64,000 nt of DNA from contig NZ_VEIY01000001.1 of assembly GCF_007680845.1 (NCBI RefSeq), positions 628,227 to 692,226 of the forward strand, in the 5' to 3' direction. The translations under genes were made by a program, and so were the position numbers. Positions 1 through 8,593 of the stretch are shown piece after piece (positions within the stretch are counted from its first letter, which is position 1; every line of letters begins with the position of its first letter). The DNA is from Curtobacterium pusillum. Its GTDB lineage: Bacteria; Actinomycetota; Actinomycetes; Actinomycetales; Microbacteriaceae. Under the pieces are notes generated by a model. It searched no databases and was not told the DNA's origin. It was given only the letters and a program-made list of their open reading frames with translations.

Positions 1-2
1 CG

Positions 3-1223
3 CTGCAGGCGCACGTCACCAACCTCGACGCGTCGCCGTTCCTCGGCCGCCTCGCGCTGCTCCGCATCTTCCACGGCACGATGAAGAAGGGGCAGACGGT
101 CGCGTGGGTCAAGCACGACGGCACCGTCGTCAACGCCCGCATCACCGAGCTCCTCATCACGAAGGCGCTCGAGCGCTACCCGGCCGAGTCCGCGGGCCCC
201 GGTGACATCGTCGCCGTCGCCGGCTTCGACACGATCACCATCGGTGAGACGCTGAGCGACCCGGAGGACGTCCGTCCGCTGCCGACCATCACGGTCGACG
301 ACCCGGCGATCTCCATGACGATCGGCACCAACACGAGCCCGCTCGTGGGCAAGGTCAAGGGCCACAAGCTCACCGCGCGCATGGTCAAGGAGCGCCTCGA
401 CCGCGAGCTCGTCGGCAACGTCTCGCTCAAGGTCCTCGACATCGGTCGCCCCGATGCGTGGGAGGTCCAGGGCCGTGGTGAGCTCGCGCTCGCCATCCTG
501 GTCGAGCAGATGCGTCGTGAGGGCTTCGAGCTCACCGTCGGCAAGCCGCAGGTCGTCACCAAGCGTGACGAGAACGGCAAGCTGCAGGAGCCGTACGAGC
601 ACATGACCATCGACACGCCGGAGGAGTACCTCGGCGCGATCACGCAGCTCATGGCCGCTCGCAAGGGCCGCATGGAGAACATGACGAACCACGGCACCGG
701 CTGGGTGCGCATGGAGTTCATCGTCCCGTCGCGCGGCCTGATCGGCTTCCGCACGTCGTTCCTCACGGAGACCCGCGGCACCGGCATCGCCAACGCGATC
801 TTCCACGGCTACGACGAGTGGGCCGGCTCGATCCAGACCCGCATCAACGGGTCGATCGTGTCCGACCGGGCCGGTGTGGTCACGCCCTTCGCCATCACGA
901 ACCTCCAGGAGCGGATGACGTTCTTCGTCAACCCCACCGAAGAGGTCTACGAGGGCATGGTCATCGGCGAGAACTCGCGCGCCGACGACATGGACGTGAA
1001 CATCACCAAGGAGAAGAAGCTCACGAACATGCGGTCGGCCAACGCCGACACGTTCGAGTCGATGACGCCGTCGCGTCAGCTCTCGCTCGAGGAGTGCCTC
1101 GAGTTCGCCCGCGAGGACGAGTGCGTCGAGGTCACCCCCGACGCCGTGCGCATCCGCAAGGTGGAGCTCGACGCGCAGGCCCGCCAGCGCTCGTACGCCC
1201 GCCTGAAGCGTCAGGACGCGTAA
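3..1223 (+). CDS. typA: TypA/BipA translational GTPase, C-terminal part (5' end outside window)
   Basis: The reading frame is open from the window edge, giving 406 codons. TypA/BipA is an EF-G-like ribosome-associated GTPase involved in ribosome assembly and stress adaptation, usually about 610-640 residues. The G domain with Walker A and switch regions therefore lies upstream and is not visible. What is visible is the end of the beta-barrel domain (LDASPFLGRLALLRIFHGTM), an EF-G domain III-like segment containing GELALAILVEQMRREGFEL, and the TypA-specific C-terminal domain ending near TPDAVRIRKVEL. The next gene starts about 56 nt downstream with its own -10 box, so co-transcription is not required. 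The family call is firm; only the start is missing. Confidence 0.96.
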   Translation: MQAHVTNLDASPFLGRLALLRIFHGTMKKGQTVAWVKHDGTVVNARITELLITKALERYPAESAGPGDIVAVAGFDTITIGETLSDPEDVRPLPTITVDDPAISMTIGTNTSPLVGKVKGHKLTARMVKERLDRELVGNVSLKVLDIGRPDAWEVQGRGELALAILVEQMRREGFELTVGKPQVVTKRDENGKLQEPYEHMTIDTPEEYLGAITQLMAARKGRMENMTNHGTGWVRMEFIVPSRGLIGFRTSFLTETRGTGIANAIFHGYDEWAGSIQTRINGSIVSDRAGVVTPFAITNLQERMTFFVNPTEEVYEGMVIGENSRADDMDVNITKEKKLTNMRSANADTFESMTPSRQLSLEECLEFAREDECVEVTPDAVRIRKVELDAQARQRSYARLKRQDA

Positions 1224-1279
1224 CCAGCACGCTGCGCGACCCGCGCGACCCGAGGAGGTCGAGGGCTACGGTGGATGCC

Positions 1280-2473
1280 GTGACCCTCGACCTCCTCTCG
1301 CTGTACCAGGACCTCCACGCCCACCCGGAACTCGGCTTCCAGGAACACCGCACGGCCGGCATCGTCGCCGACCGGCTCGCGGAGATCGGGGGGATCGAGG
1401 TCACCACCGGCGTCGGCGGCACCGGTGTCGTCGGCGTCCTGTCGAACGGCGACGGCCCGGTCGTCTGGCTCCGTGCCGACATGGACGGCCTGCCCGTGCA
1501 GGAGCGCACCGGGCTGCCGTACGCGAGCGAGCACACCGGCCGCGACGAGGACGGCAACGAGGTGCCGACGATGCACGCCTGCGGCCACGACATCCACGTG
1601 ACCTGGCTGCTCGGCACGCTCGAGCGCCTCGCGGCGACCACCACCGAGTGGCACGGCACGGTCGTCGCCGTGTTCCAGCCGGCGGAGGAGGTCATCTCCG
1701 GCGCACGGGCAATGGTCGAGGACGGGCTCGCCGACCGCTTCCCGAAGCCGGACGTCGTCCTCGGGCAGCACTCCGCCCCGGCTCCGGTCGGCATCGTCGC
1801 GGTGGGCAGCGGTCCGGTCATGGCCTCGAGCGACCGGCTCACGGTGACGTTCAACGGCCGTGGTGCGCACGGTTCGGCGCCCCAGGCGTCGCTCGACCCG
1901 ATCGTCACGGCCGCGTCGGCCGTGGTGCGGTTGCAGACCGTCGTCTCGCGCGAGGTGTCCCCGAGCGACGCCGGGGTCGTCACCGTCGGGAGCTTCCACT
2001 CGGGCACGCGCGCGAACATCATCCCCGACCAGGCGGTCATCGAGATCTCCACCCGCGCCCGCAACGAGGAGACCCGCGAACGGATCATCGCGTCGATCGA
2101 GCGCATCGTCCGCGCCGAGAGCGACGCCGGCGGCCTGCCCGAGCCGACGATCGTCCGCTCGCCCGGTGCCGAGGTGACGGTGAACGACGCGACCGAGGCG
2201 CAGACCGTGCTCGACGCCATCCGGGCCGTGGTGCCCGGTGCCCGTGACCTCGAGATCGGGCTCGCGATGGCGTCGGAGGACGTCGGTCAGCTCGCCACGG
2301 CCAGCGGTGCCCCGCTCGTCTACTGGTTCACCGGCATCACCGACCCGGAGCTCTTCCGTCGCGGCGAGGACATCCCGAGCAACCACTCGCCGTTCTACGC
2401 GCCGCAGGCCGAGACGGCCATCCCGGTGGGCGTGGACGCCTTCGTGGCCGCGGCGCGCGCCTACGTCGCCTGA
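1280..2473 (+). CDS. M20 family metallo-amidohydrolase (hippurate/IAA-amino-acid hydrolase-like)
   Basis: This is a cytosolic M20D-type peptidase/amidohydrolase of about 397 residues that would cleave N-acyl or peptide amide bonds using two metals. It shows HAHPELGFQE near the start, RADMDGLPV around residue 65, the metal motif HACGHD near 98-103 and QPAEEV near 132. A dimerisation-domain segment (GRGAHGSAPQ) and a C-terminal SEDVGQ/NHSPFY region follow. The start is a choice between GTG 1280, which lies 7 nt after a TACGGT box at 1267-1272 and would be leaderless, and GTG 1271, which has GAGGAGG at 1252-1258. I chose 1280 because the same 6-7 nt geometry recurs across the window; the difference is three residues. 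The substrate cannot be read from the sequence. Confidence 0.9.
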   Translation: MTLDLLSLYQDLHAHPELGFQEHRTAGIVADRLAEIGGIEVTTGVGGTGVVGVLSNGDGPVVWLRADMDGLPVQERTGLPYASEHTGRDEDGNEVPTMHACGHDIHVTWLLGTLERLAATTTEWHGTVVAVFQPAEEVISGARAMVEDGLADRFPKPDVVLGQHSAPAPVGIVAVGSGPVMASSDRLTVTFNGRGAHGSAPQASLDPIVTAASAVVRLQTVVSREVSPSDAGVVTVGSFHSGTRANIIPDQAVIEISTRARNEETRERIIASIERIVRAESDAGGLPEPTIVRSPGAEVTVNDATEAQTVLDAIRAVVPGARDLEIGLAMASEDVGQLATASGAPLVYWFTGITDPELFRRGEDIPSNHSPFYAPQAETAIPVGVDAFVAAARAYVA

Positions 2474-2495
2474 CCCGCGCCTCGGTCGGGCATCT

Positions 2496-2560
2496 CGGGA
2501 GGCGCGGCGCGACCCCGTCGCGCACGTGACGTTCCCAGGGGACTCACGCCGCGCCTCCCG
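2496..2560. repeat. GGAGGCGCGG-family palindrome between the M20 and lipoprotein genes
   Basis: 14-bp arms CGGGAGGCGCGGCG (2496-2509) and its complement (2547-2560), 37 bp apart. It ends 11 bp before the lipoprotein -10 box. Confidence 0.65.
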
Positions 2561-2583
2561 GCCCACCATCTAGGGTGCTCGGC

Positions 2584-3126
2584 ATGCGCACCACGACCCG
2601 GACCCTGATCGCGGCCGTCGCCGCGGGCATCGCCCTCGCCGGACTGGCCGGCTGCTCCTCGGACGCCGTCCAGCAGGCCACCGACCTCGGCTCCTCCGTC
2701 GCGTCGAGCGTCGCCGAGAGCGTCAACGGGATCGACGGCAAGGCGATCCAGGACGGCATGGCCTCGGTGGCCGGCGGGATCGACGGCGCCCTCGACACGG
2801 CGCTGAAGGGCGCGAACGTCACCTCGGACGGCAAGCTCCCGGACGGGTTCCCGACGAAGGAGGTCCCGCTCGTGGACGGCACCGTCCTCGGCGGGGGAGC
2901 GGGCCCGAACGGCGCCGGCTGGGTCGCCCAGGTCCGCGCTGCGTCCGTCGACGACTTCCAGACGGCCGACCAGCAGCTGACGGACGCCGGGTTCACCGAG
3001 TCGGCGAAGCGTGCCGACTCGTCGAGCGCGTTCGGGATGTTCCGCAGCGACGCCTACCGGGTCGTGCTCACCTTCTCGAAGGGCGACGACGGCGTCACCG
3101 CGACCTACATCGTGACGCCCCGCTAG
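2584..3126 (+). CDS. Putative secreted lipoprotein, function unknown
   Basis: A 180-residue protein with a lipoprotein signal peptide: a basic start (MRTTTR), a hydrophobic stretch and the lipobox LAGC at residues 21-24, so Cys24 should be diacylglyceryl-modified and the mature protein anchored outside the membrane. The mature part is Ser/Ala/Asp-rich at first and then forms a compact domain with KGDDGVTATYIVTPR at the end. I do not recognise the family. ATG 2584 is preferred over GTG 2575 because TAGGGT at 2571-2576 ends 7 nt before it and overlaps the upstream GTG, which suggests a leaderless mRNA. A palindrome of the GGAGGCGCGG family lies just upstream. Confidence 0.8.
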   Translation: MRTTTRTLIAAVAAGIALAGLAGCSSDAVQQATDLGSSVASSVAESVNGIDGKAIQDGMASVAGGIDGALDTALKGANVTSDGKLPDGFPTKEVPLVDGTVLGGGAGPNGAGWVAQVRAASVDDFQTADQQLTDAGFTESAKRADSSSAFGMFRSDAYRVVLTFSKGDDGVTATYIVTPR

Positions 3127-3144
3127 CCCGTACGCTGGGTCGCG

Positions 3145-4371
3145 ATGTCGAAGGTCCCTGCCACCCGCCCCGAGCGCGTCCTGTTCGTGCACGCCCACCC
3201 CGACGACGAGACCCTCGCGACGGGTGGGACGATCGCCACCCTGCTCGAGCTCGGTGCCGAGGTCACCGTGCTGACCGCGACCCGCGGTGAGCGCGGCGAG
3301 ATGCTGACCCCGGCCCTGGCGCCGATGTACGGCGACGGCCCGCGCGTCGCCGCCCACCGGGAGACCGAGATCGCCGCTGCGCTCGCCGCCCTCGGGCGCC
3401 CCGCGCACCTGTGGCTCGGGGGGCCGGGCGCCCGGCCCACCGACCTGCCCGAGCGCCGCTACACCGACTCCGGCATGCAGTGGGGACCGGACGGCCGCGC
3501 GGTCGCCTCGGACGACGCCCCCGCCGACTCGCTCACCGCGGCCGACCTCGGCGAGGTCGTCGACGACATCCGTGCCGCGATCCGCTCCACCGCGGCCGAC
3601 GCCGTGGTGAGCTACGCCGACGACGGCGGGTACGGGCACCCGGACCACGTCCGCGTGCACCACGCTGCCCGGTACGCGGCGAAGGCCGAGGACCTCCCGT
3701 TCTCGATGGTCGTCGACCCGGCCTCGACCGAGGCCGACGTCACGGTCGACGTCCTCCCGGTCCGGGCGAAGGTCCGGGCCGCCGTCGAGCAGTACCGCTC
3801 CCAGGTCACGGCCGATCCGACGGACCCCGCGGACCCGACGGCACTGTCGTGGGTGATGCCGCACGGCGCCCGGCACCAGGCCCCGGCGGTCGAGGCGTTC
3901 CGGCACGCCGAGGCCCCGGCCGCACCGGCGCCGCAGACCTACGCCGAGATGAGCCGTCAGGGCAAGGTGACCGCGGTCGTCGTCGCGCTCCTGCTCGGGC
4001 TCGTCGCGGGCGGCCTCGGGACGGTCACCCACCAGCAGACGCTCGGGGCGTTCCCGGTGGGCATGGTCCTCACGACCCTGATCGTGGTCGGGCTCACGGT
4101 CGGGCTCCGGTTGCTCTACCGATCGCGCGCGATGGTCGCGGCGGTGGGGATCGGGATCATCGTGGCCACGCAGGTGCTGTCGTCGGTCGGTGGGCAGAGC
4201 TCGCCGCTGGTGCTCGCGAACACCGCGGGCTACGTGTGGACGTTCGGACCGGCCGTGATCGCCGCGCTCGTCCTCGCCTGGCCCGACCTGTCCGGTGTGC
4301 GGGCGGCGCGGGACGCGGCACCGACCGCCGGTGCGGCCGCCTCGTCAGGTTCCGGCCCCGCCCGCGGGTAG
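3145..4371 (+). CDS. mshB: MshB-like N-acetyl-sugar deacetylase fused to a C-terminal membrane domain
   Basis: Residues 1-265 form a PIG-L/LmbE zinc deacetylase. The metal motif HPDDE is at residues 18-22, TATRGERGE follows, and a second metal motif (GHPDHVRVHHA) lies near residue 165. MshB removes the acetyl group from GlcNAc-inositol during mycothiol synthesis; MshB proteins are usually about 290-300 residues. Here about 110 more residues follow with roughly four hydrophobic segments (about 275-390), so the enzyme is probably tethered to the inner membrane face. In mycobacteria a separate small membrane-protein gene follows mshB, so this looks like a fusion of the two. TACGCT at 3131-3136 ends 8 nt before the ATG. 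The neighbours fdxA and dapC match mycobacterial order, which supports MshB over other PIG-L enzymes. Confidence 0.85.
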   Translation: MSKVPATRPERVLFVHAHPDDETLATGGTIATLLELGAEVTVLTATRGERGEMLTPALAPMYGDGPRVAAHRETEIAAALAALGRPAHLWLGGPGARPTDLPERRYTDSGMQWGPDGRAVASDDAPADSLTAADLGEVVDDIRAAIRSTAADAVVSYADDGGYGHPDHVRVHHAARYAAKAEDLPFSMVVDPASTEADVTVDVLPVRAKVRAAVEQYRSQVTADPTDPADPTALSWVMPHGARHQAPAVEAFRHAEAPAAPAPQTYAEMSRQGKVTAVVVALLLGLVAGGLGTVTHQQTLGAFPVGMVLTTLIVVGLTVGLRLLYRSRAMVAAVGIGIIVATQVLSSVGGQSSPLVLANTAGYVWTFGPAVIAALVLAWPDLSGVRAARDAAPTAGAAASSGSGPARG

Positions 4372-4374
4372 ACT
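4369..4374 (+). promoter_or_regulatory. -10 box for fdxA, overlapping the mshB stop codon
   Basis: TAGACT begins with the TAG stop codon of mshB. A start site about 7 nt downstream would give a leader of roughly 26 nt carrying AAGGGAG (4391-4397) ahead of GTG 4408. This is a sequence match only. Confidence 0.5.
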
Positions 4375-4407
4375 CGGAGCCGCTCGTCCGAAGGGAGCAC
4401 CCGCACC

Positions 4408-4725
4408 GTGACCTACGTGATCGCCCAGCCCTGTGTCGACGTCAAGGACCGCGCCTGCATCGACGAATGCCCGGTCGACTGCATCTACGAGGGTGACCGG
4501 TCGCTGTACATCCACCCCGACGAGTGCGTCGACTGCGGTGCGTGCGAGCCGGTCTGCCCGGTCGAGGCGATCTACTACGAGGACGACCTGCCCGACGAGT
4601 GGGCGGACTACTACAAGGCCAACGTCGAGTTCTTCGAGGAGGTCGGTTCGCCCGGCGGTGCCGCGAAGGTCGGAGTGATCCACAAGGACCACCCCGTCGT
4701 CATGGCCGAACCGCCCCGCGGCTGA
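4408..4725 (+). CDS. fdxA: Seven-iron ferredoxin FdxA
   Basis: A 105-residue soluble electron carrier. Eight cysteines lie in the first 50 residues: C9, C17, C21, C25, C40, C43, C46 and C50. The C-x7-C-x3-C spacing of the first group followed by CxxCxxCxxxC is the pattern of 7Fe ferredoxins holding one 3Fe-4S and one 4Fe-4S cluster. The C-terminal extension after residue 55 (acidic, DDLPDEW) is typical of actinobacterial FdxA. GTG 4408 is preceded by AAGGGAG at 4391-4397. The stop lies 14 nt before the dapC start, so fdxA and dapC are probably one transcript, as in other actinobacteria. The redox partner is not evident here. Confidence 0.95.
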   Translation: MTYVIAQPCVDVKDRACIDECPVDCIYEGDRSLYIHPDECVDCGACEPVCPVEAIYYEDDLPDEWADYYKANVEFFEEVGSPGGAAKVGVIHKDHPVVMAEPPRG

Positions 4726-4739
4726 ACCGGAGCCGGCCC

Positions 4740-5858
4740 GTGGCGCTCGACCTCTCCAACTTCCCCTGGGACCAGCTCGTCCCGTTCAAGCAGCAGGCCG
4801 CCGCGTACGAGGGCGGCATCGTCGACCTCAGCGTCGGTTCGCCGGTCGACCCGACGCCGGAAGTGGTCCGCACGGCCCTGGCCGAGGCGACGGACGCGCA
4901 CGCGTACCCCCAGGTCGCCGGCACCCCGGCCCTGCGTGAGGCGATCGCCGCGTGGTACGGCCGCCGACAGGGCGTCACGCTCACGCCCGACCAGGTCCTG
5001 CCAACGATCGGCTCGAAGGAGTTCATCGCCGGGCTGGCGCTGTGGCTCGGCATCGGCCGCGGCGACACCGTGGTGTTCCCCGCGGCGGCGTACCCGACGT
5101 ACGAGCTCGGTGCGGCGCTCGTCGGCGCGGACACCCTCGCCTCGGACGACCCCGCCGCCTGGCCGGACACGACGAAGCTCGTCTGGCTCAACTCGCCGGG
5201 CAACCCGGACGGCCGCGTGCTGTCCGTCGACGACCTCCGGGCGGCCGTGACCCGCGCCCGCGAGCTCGGCGCCGTCATCGTGGGCGACGAGTGCTACGCC
5301 GAGCTCGGCTGGGAAGCGCCGTACGACCGCACCCCGACCCCGACGATCCTCGACCCCCGCGTCGTCGGGGACTCGGTCGATGGTGTCCTCAGCGTGTACT
5401 CGCTCTCGAAGCAGTCCAACCTCGCCGGGTACCGTGCCGCGTTCGTCGCGGGTGACGCCGCGGTCCTCGCCGAGGTCCTCGCCGTCCGGAAGCACACCGG
5501 CATGATGCCGCCCCTCCCGGTGCAGGAAGCGATGATCGTCGCCCTCGCCGACGAGTCCCACGTGCAGCAGCAGAAGGCCAGGTACCGGGCCCGACGGAAC
5601 ATGCTCCGGCGGGCACTCGAAGGCGCGGGCTTCCGCATCGACCACAGCGAGGCCGGCCTGTACCTCTGGGCCACCCGCGGGGAGCCGGCACTCGACACCG
5701 TGGCGTGGCTCGCCGAGCGCGGGATCCTCGTCGCGCCGGGCACCTTCTACGGCAGCGCGGGGGAGCAGCACGTCCGTATCGCCCTCACGGCGACCGACGA
5801 GCGCATCGCGGCCGCCGCGCAGCGTCTCGCGAGTGGACGTCGTCTGAACGGCGTCTGA
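4740..5858 (+). CDS. dapC: Succinyldiaminopimelate (DAP-pathway) aminotransferase DapC
   Basis: A 372-residue fold-type I PLP aminotransferase that would convert N-succinyl-2-amino-6-ketopimelate to N-succinyl-LL-DAP in lysine and peptidoglycan synthesis. The PLP lysine is K224 in SLSKQSNLAGYR. NSPGNPDGR (cofactor/substrate loop) and GDECYAELGW precede it, and the C-terminal arginine region (GEQHVRIALT) binds the alpha-carboxylate. GTG 4740 lies 14 nt after the fdxA stop, with GGAG just upstream. The function is assigned mainly by context, since fdxA-dapC adjacency and nearby dapD/dapE are typical of actinobacteria, while the fold alone would allow other class I/II transaminases. Confidence 0.9.
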   Translation: MALDLSNFPWDQLVPFKQQAAAYEGGIVDLSVGSPVDPTPEVVRTALAEATDAHAYPQVAGTPALREAIAAWYGRRQGVTLTPDQVLPTIGSKEFIAGLALWLGIGRGDTVVFPAAAYPTYELGAALVGADTLASDDPAAWPDTTKLVWLNSPGNPDGRVLSVDDLRAAVTRARELGAVIVGDECYAELGWEAPYDRTPTPTILDPRVVGDSVDGVLSVYSLSKQSNLAGYRAAFVAGDAAVLAEVLAVRKHTGMMPPLPVQEAMIVALADESHVQQQKARYRARRNMLRRALEGAGFRIDHSEAGLYLWATRGEPALDTVAWLAERGILVAPGTFYGSAGEQHVRIALTATDERIAAAAQRLASGRRLNGV

Positions 5859-5974
5859 CGGAGCCGCACGGCGCCTCCGGGCAGTCTCCTGCCCTGAGCG
5901 CAATCCGTGGTTCCCACCAAATGCCGAGGGTCCCTGTGTGCGCGAGTGACAGGACCCGCGATTAGGCTGTCACC

Positions 5975-7333
5975 GTGACTGACACTGCCAATGACGCTCA
6001 GAAGACGGCCACACCGCCTACGACGCCCGTCCCCGTGAGTCCCGCCGCCGAGCAGACGACGGCGACCGCGACCTTGACGTACCCGGGCGGCACCGCGGAG
6101 TTCCCGATCCTGCCGAGCGTCGACGGCGCGTCCACCGTGGACATCTCCTCGTTCAAGAAGCAGACCGGGATGAACACGCTCGACTACGGGTTCGTGAACA
6201 CCGGGTCGACGAAGAGCGCCATCACCTACATCGACGGCGACCAGGGCATCCTGCGGTACCGCGGGTACCCGATCGACCAGGTCGCGTCGAACTGCACCTT
6301 CCTCGAGGTCGCGTGGCTCCTCATCTACGGGGAGCTCCCCACGGACAGCGAGCTCGCCGACTTCGACGCCCGGATCCGCCGCCACACGCTCCTGCACGAG
6401 GACCTCCGTCGCCTCTTCGACGCCCTCCCGCACTCGGCGCACCCGATGTCGGTCCTCTCGAGCGCGGTGAGCGCCCTGTCGACCTACTACGAGGACGACA
6501 TGGACGTCGACGACCCGGAGAAGGTCGAGCTGCAGACCGTCCGGCTCCTCGCCAAGCTCCCGGTGATCGCCGCCTACGCGCACAAGAAGTCCATCGGGCA
6601 GGCGTTCCTCTACCCGGACAACTCGCTGTCGTTCGTCGACAACTTCCTCCGCCTCAACTTCGGCACCATGGCCGAGACCTACCAGCCGAACCCGGTGCTG
6701 TCGAAGGCGCTCGAACGGCTGCTCATCCTGCACGAAGACCACGAGCAGAACGCCTCGACGGCCACCGTCCGCCTGGTCGGGTCGACGAAGGCGAACATGT
6801 TCGCATCGATCTCGGCGGGCATCAACGCGCTCTACGGGCCGCTGCACGGCGGCGCGAACGAGGCCGTGCTCGAGATGCTCCAGCAGATCAAGGACTCCGG
6901 CGAGCCGGTGACGCGCTTCGTCGAGCGGGTGAAGAACAAGGAGCGCGGGGTGAAGCTCATGGGCTTCGGACACCGCGTCTACAAGAACTACGACCCGCGG
7001 GCGAAGCTCGTGAAGGAGTCCGCGCACGAGGTCCTCGAAGCGCTCGGCGTGCAGGACGACCTGCTCGACATCGCGATGGAGCTCGAGCAGATCGCGCTCG
7101 AGGACGAGTACTTCGTCAGCCGCAAGCTCTACCCGAACGTCGACTTCTACACGGGCATCATCTACAAGGCGATGGGCTTCCCGCCGCGGATGTTCACGGT
7201 CCTGTTCGCGATCGGGCGTCTGCCGGGGTGGATCGCCCAGTGGCGCGAGCTCAACAACGACCCGCTGAACAAGATCGGGCGCCCGCAGCAGCTCTACGTG
7301 GGGCACCCCGAGCGGGACCTGCCGGCGCGCTGA
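5975..7333 (+). CDS. gltA: Citrate synthase
   Basis: A 452-residue type II-like citrate synthase that condenses oxaloacetate and acetyl-CoA at the entry to the TCA cycle. The catalytic histidines are H291 in GPLHGGANE and H333 in GFGHRVYKNYDPRA, and the oxaloacetate/CoA region continues to FAIGRLPGW near the end. The first 45 residues are Thr/Ala/Pro-rich, followed by the small beta domain typical of bacterial hexameric enzymes. TAGGCT at 5963-5968 ends 6 nt before GTG 5975, so the mRNA is probably leaderless. The gene sits between dapC and dapD, and a strong hairpin with a T run follows at 7359-7389. Confidence 0.97.
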   Translation: MTDTANDAQKTATPPTTPVPVSPAAEQTTATATLTYPGGTAEFPILPSVDGASTVDISSFKKQTGMNTLDYGFVNTGSTKSAITYIDGDQGILRYRGYPIDQVASNCTFLEVAWLLIYGELPTDSELADFDARIRRHTLLHEDLRRLFDALPHSAHPMSVLSSAVSALSTYYEDDMDVDDPEKVELQTVRLLAKLPVIAAYAHKKSIGQAFLYPDNSLSFVDNFLRLNFGTMAETYQPNPVLSKALERLLILHEDHEQNASTATVRLVGSTKANMFASISAGINALYGPLHGGANEAVLEMLQQIKDSGEPVTRFVERVKNKERGVKLMGFGHRVYKNYDPRAKLVKESAHEVLEALGVQDDLLDIAMELEQIALEDEYFVSRKLYPNVDFYTGIIYKAMGFPPRMFTVLFAIGRLPGWIAQWRELNNDPLNKIGRPQQLYVGHPERDLPAR

Positions 7334-7358
7334 CGCGCTGGGGTGGCCGCGCTGCCGA

Positions 7359-7389
7359 GGCCCGCTCGCGTTCCGCGAGCGGGCCTTTT
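7359..7389 (+). terminator. Rho-independent terminator of gltA
   Basis: Twelve-base arms (7359-7370 and 7374-7385, GGCCCGCTCGCG type) enclose a 3-nt loop and are followed by CTTTT. The 3' arm is also the first end of a 57-bp repeat unit (7376-7432). Confidence 0.85.
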
Positions 7390-7472
7390 CCGTCACGCTC
7401 GGTGGCCGGACCCGGCGTTCTCCCCCCGCTCGGCGGAACGGGGACGGCGTGTCCTGCCCGCTCGCGGCGGGC
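7376..7472 (-). repeat. 57-bp palindromic repeat unit plus its flank, inverted copy
   Basis: CGAGCGGGC at 7376-7384 and CCCCGCTCG at 7424-7432 delimit exactly 57 bp, the same length as seven other copies in the window. On the minus strand the interior aligns without gaps to the unit at 20025-20081; for example, GAGCG(T/G)GAC falls at the same offset. It is preceded on that strand by a flank containing CGAGCGGGCAGGACACGCCG, which also flanks the copies near 20.0 and 20.15 kb. It is noncoding. Confidence 0.7.
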
Positions 7473-7490
7473 GCGGGCGTCGACGCGACC

Positions 7491-7539
7491 GCCTGGAGGC
7501 GCGGTGCCGGTCCCAGGGGCCGGCACCGCGCCTCCAGGC
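7491..7539. repeat. GGAGGCGCGG-family palindrome between gltA and dapD
   Basis: Two perfect 20-bp arms (7491-7510 and 7520-7539) around a 9-nt spacer, ending 21 nt from the dapD stop. It belongs to a family of at least seven intergenic palindromes in the window and could terminate dapD on the minus strand, although no T run follows. Confidence 0.8.
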
Positions 7540-7560
7540 CGTCGCGCTGGGCGCGGGGCG

Positions 7561-8529
7561 CTACGCGTGGAGCGCGGTGTTCAGCTGGATGCCCTCGCCC
7601 TTGCGCTGCAGCGCCTCGACCGCACCCGTGAGGGAGTTGCGGCGGAACAGGACGTTCGGGGCACCCGAGAGCTCGGCGGCCTTCACCGTCTTCGGCGTGC
7701 CGTCCGGGTTCGGGGCCGCGCCGACCAGGACGACCTTCGTGCCGGCCGTGACGTAGAGACCGGCTTCGACCACGGAGTCGTCACCGAGCGAGATGCCGAG
7801 CCCCGCGTTCGCCCCGAGGAGCGCGCGCTCGCCGAGCGACACCCGGTGCGTTCCGCCGCCGGACAGCGTGCCCATGATGGACGCGCCGCCGCCGATGTCG
7901 GTGCCGTTGCCGACGACGACGCCCTGGGAGACGCGGCCCTCGATCATGGCGTCGCCGAGGGTGCCGGCGTTGAAGTTCACGAAGCCCTCGTGCATGACCG
8001 TGGTGCCGGGGGCGAGGTGCGCGCCGAGCCGGACCCGGTTGGCGTCGCCGATGCGCACGCGATCCGGGACGACGTAGTCGACCAGCCGCGGGAACTTGTC
8101 GACGGCGTGCACGGCGATGCCCGCGCGCTGCAGCACCGGGCGGAGGCGCGTGAGGTCGTCCGGGTGCACCGGGCCGGCGTTCGTCCACGCGACGATGGGC
8201 AGGTGCGCGAAGACGCCGTCGAGGGCGATCTCGTTCGGGCGGACGTGCAGGTGGCTGAGGAGGTGCAGACGGAGGTACGCGTCCGGGGTGCTCGCGGGGG
8301 CGGTGTCGATCTGGATCTCGGTCGTGACCGCTTCGATCGTCACGCCGCGGCGGGGGTCGTCGCCGACGTGGGCCCGGAGCTCGGCGGGGAAGGCCGCGTC
8401 GGCGGGCCGGGCGCCGAGGTGCGTCTCCGGGTACCAGGTGTCGAGGGTGGTGCCGTCGGCGGCGATCGTCGCGAGGCCGTGGCCCCAGGCGTGGGTCGGG
8501 CGGTCGGTGGCAGCGGTCGTGTCGGTCAC
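7561..8529 (-). CDS. dapD: Tetrahydrodipicolinate N-succinyltransferase DapD
   Basis: A 322-residue enzyme that succinylates tetrahydrodipicolinate with succinyl-CoA in the DAP/lysine pathway, in the cytosol. The C-terminal half is a left-handed beta-helix of imperfect hexapeptide repeats ([20 protein letters not shown], then [15 protein letters not shown], then [14 protein letters not shown]), as expected for the trimeric acyltransferase. The length agrees with the actinobacterial class (about 317). GTG 8529 is preceded on the minus strand by TACCCT (plus 8536-8541) with 6 nt between, so it is probably leaderless. dapE is divergent, with its own -10 box 41 bp away, so the pair shares a compact promoter region. 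Confidence 0.95.
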   Translation of the reverse strand: MTDTTAATDRPTHAWGHGLATIAADGTTLDTWYPETHLGARPADAAFPAELRAHVGDDPRRGVTIEAVTTEIQIDTAPASTPDAYLRLHLLSHLHVRPNEIALDGVFAHLPIVAWTNAGPVHPDDLTRLRPVLQRAGIAVHAVDKFPRLVDYVVPDRVRIGDANRVRLGAHLAPGTTVMHEGFVNFNAGTLGDAMIEGRVSQGVVVGNGTDIGGGASIMGTLSGGGTHRVSLGERALLGANAGLGISLGDDSVVEAGLYVTAGTKVVLVGAAPNPDGTPKTVKAAELSGAPNVLFRRNSLTGAVEALQRKGEGIQLNTALHA

Positions 8530-8593
8530 CGCACCAGGGTACTGGGGTGGGCGCGCACGGTCTCGTCCGTGCCGCGGCCGGTACAGTGACCGC

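Noticed and set aside
5859..5974. Possible riboswitch or operator upstream of gltA
   Set aside because: 116 bp with a small GGGCAG/CTGCCC palindrome only; the promoter is leaderless, so a 5' riboswitch is unlikely.
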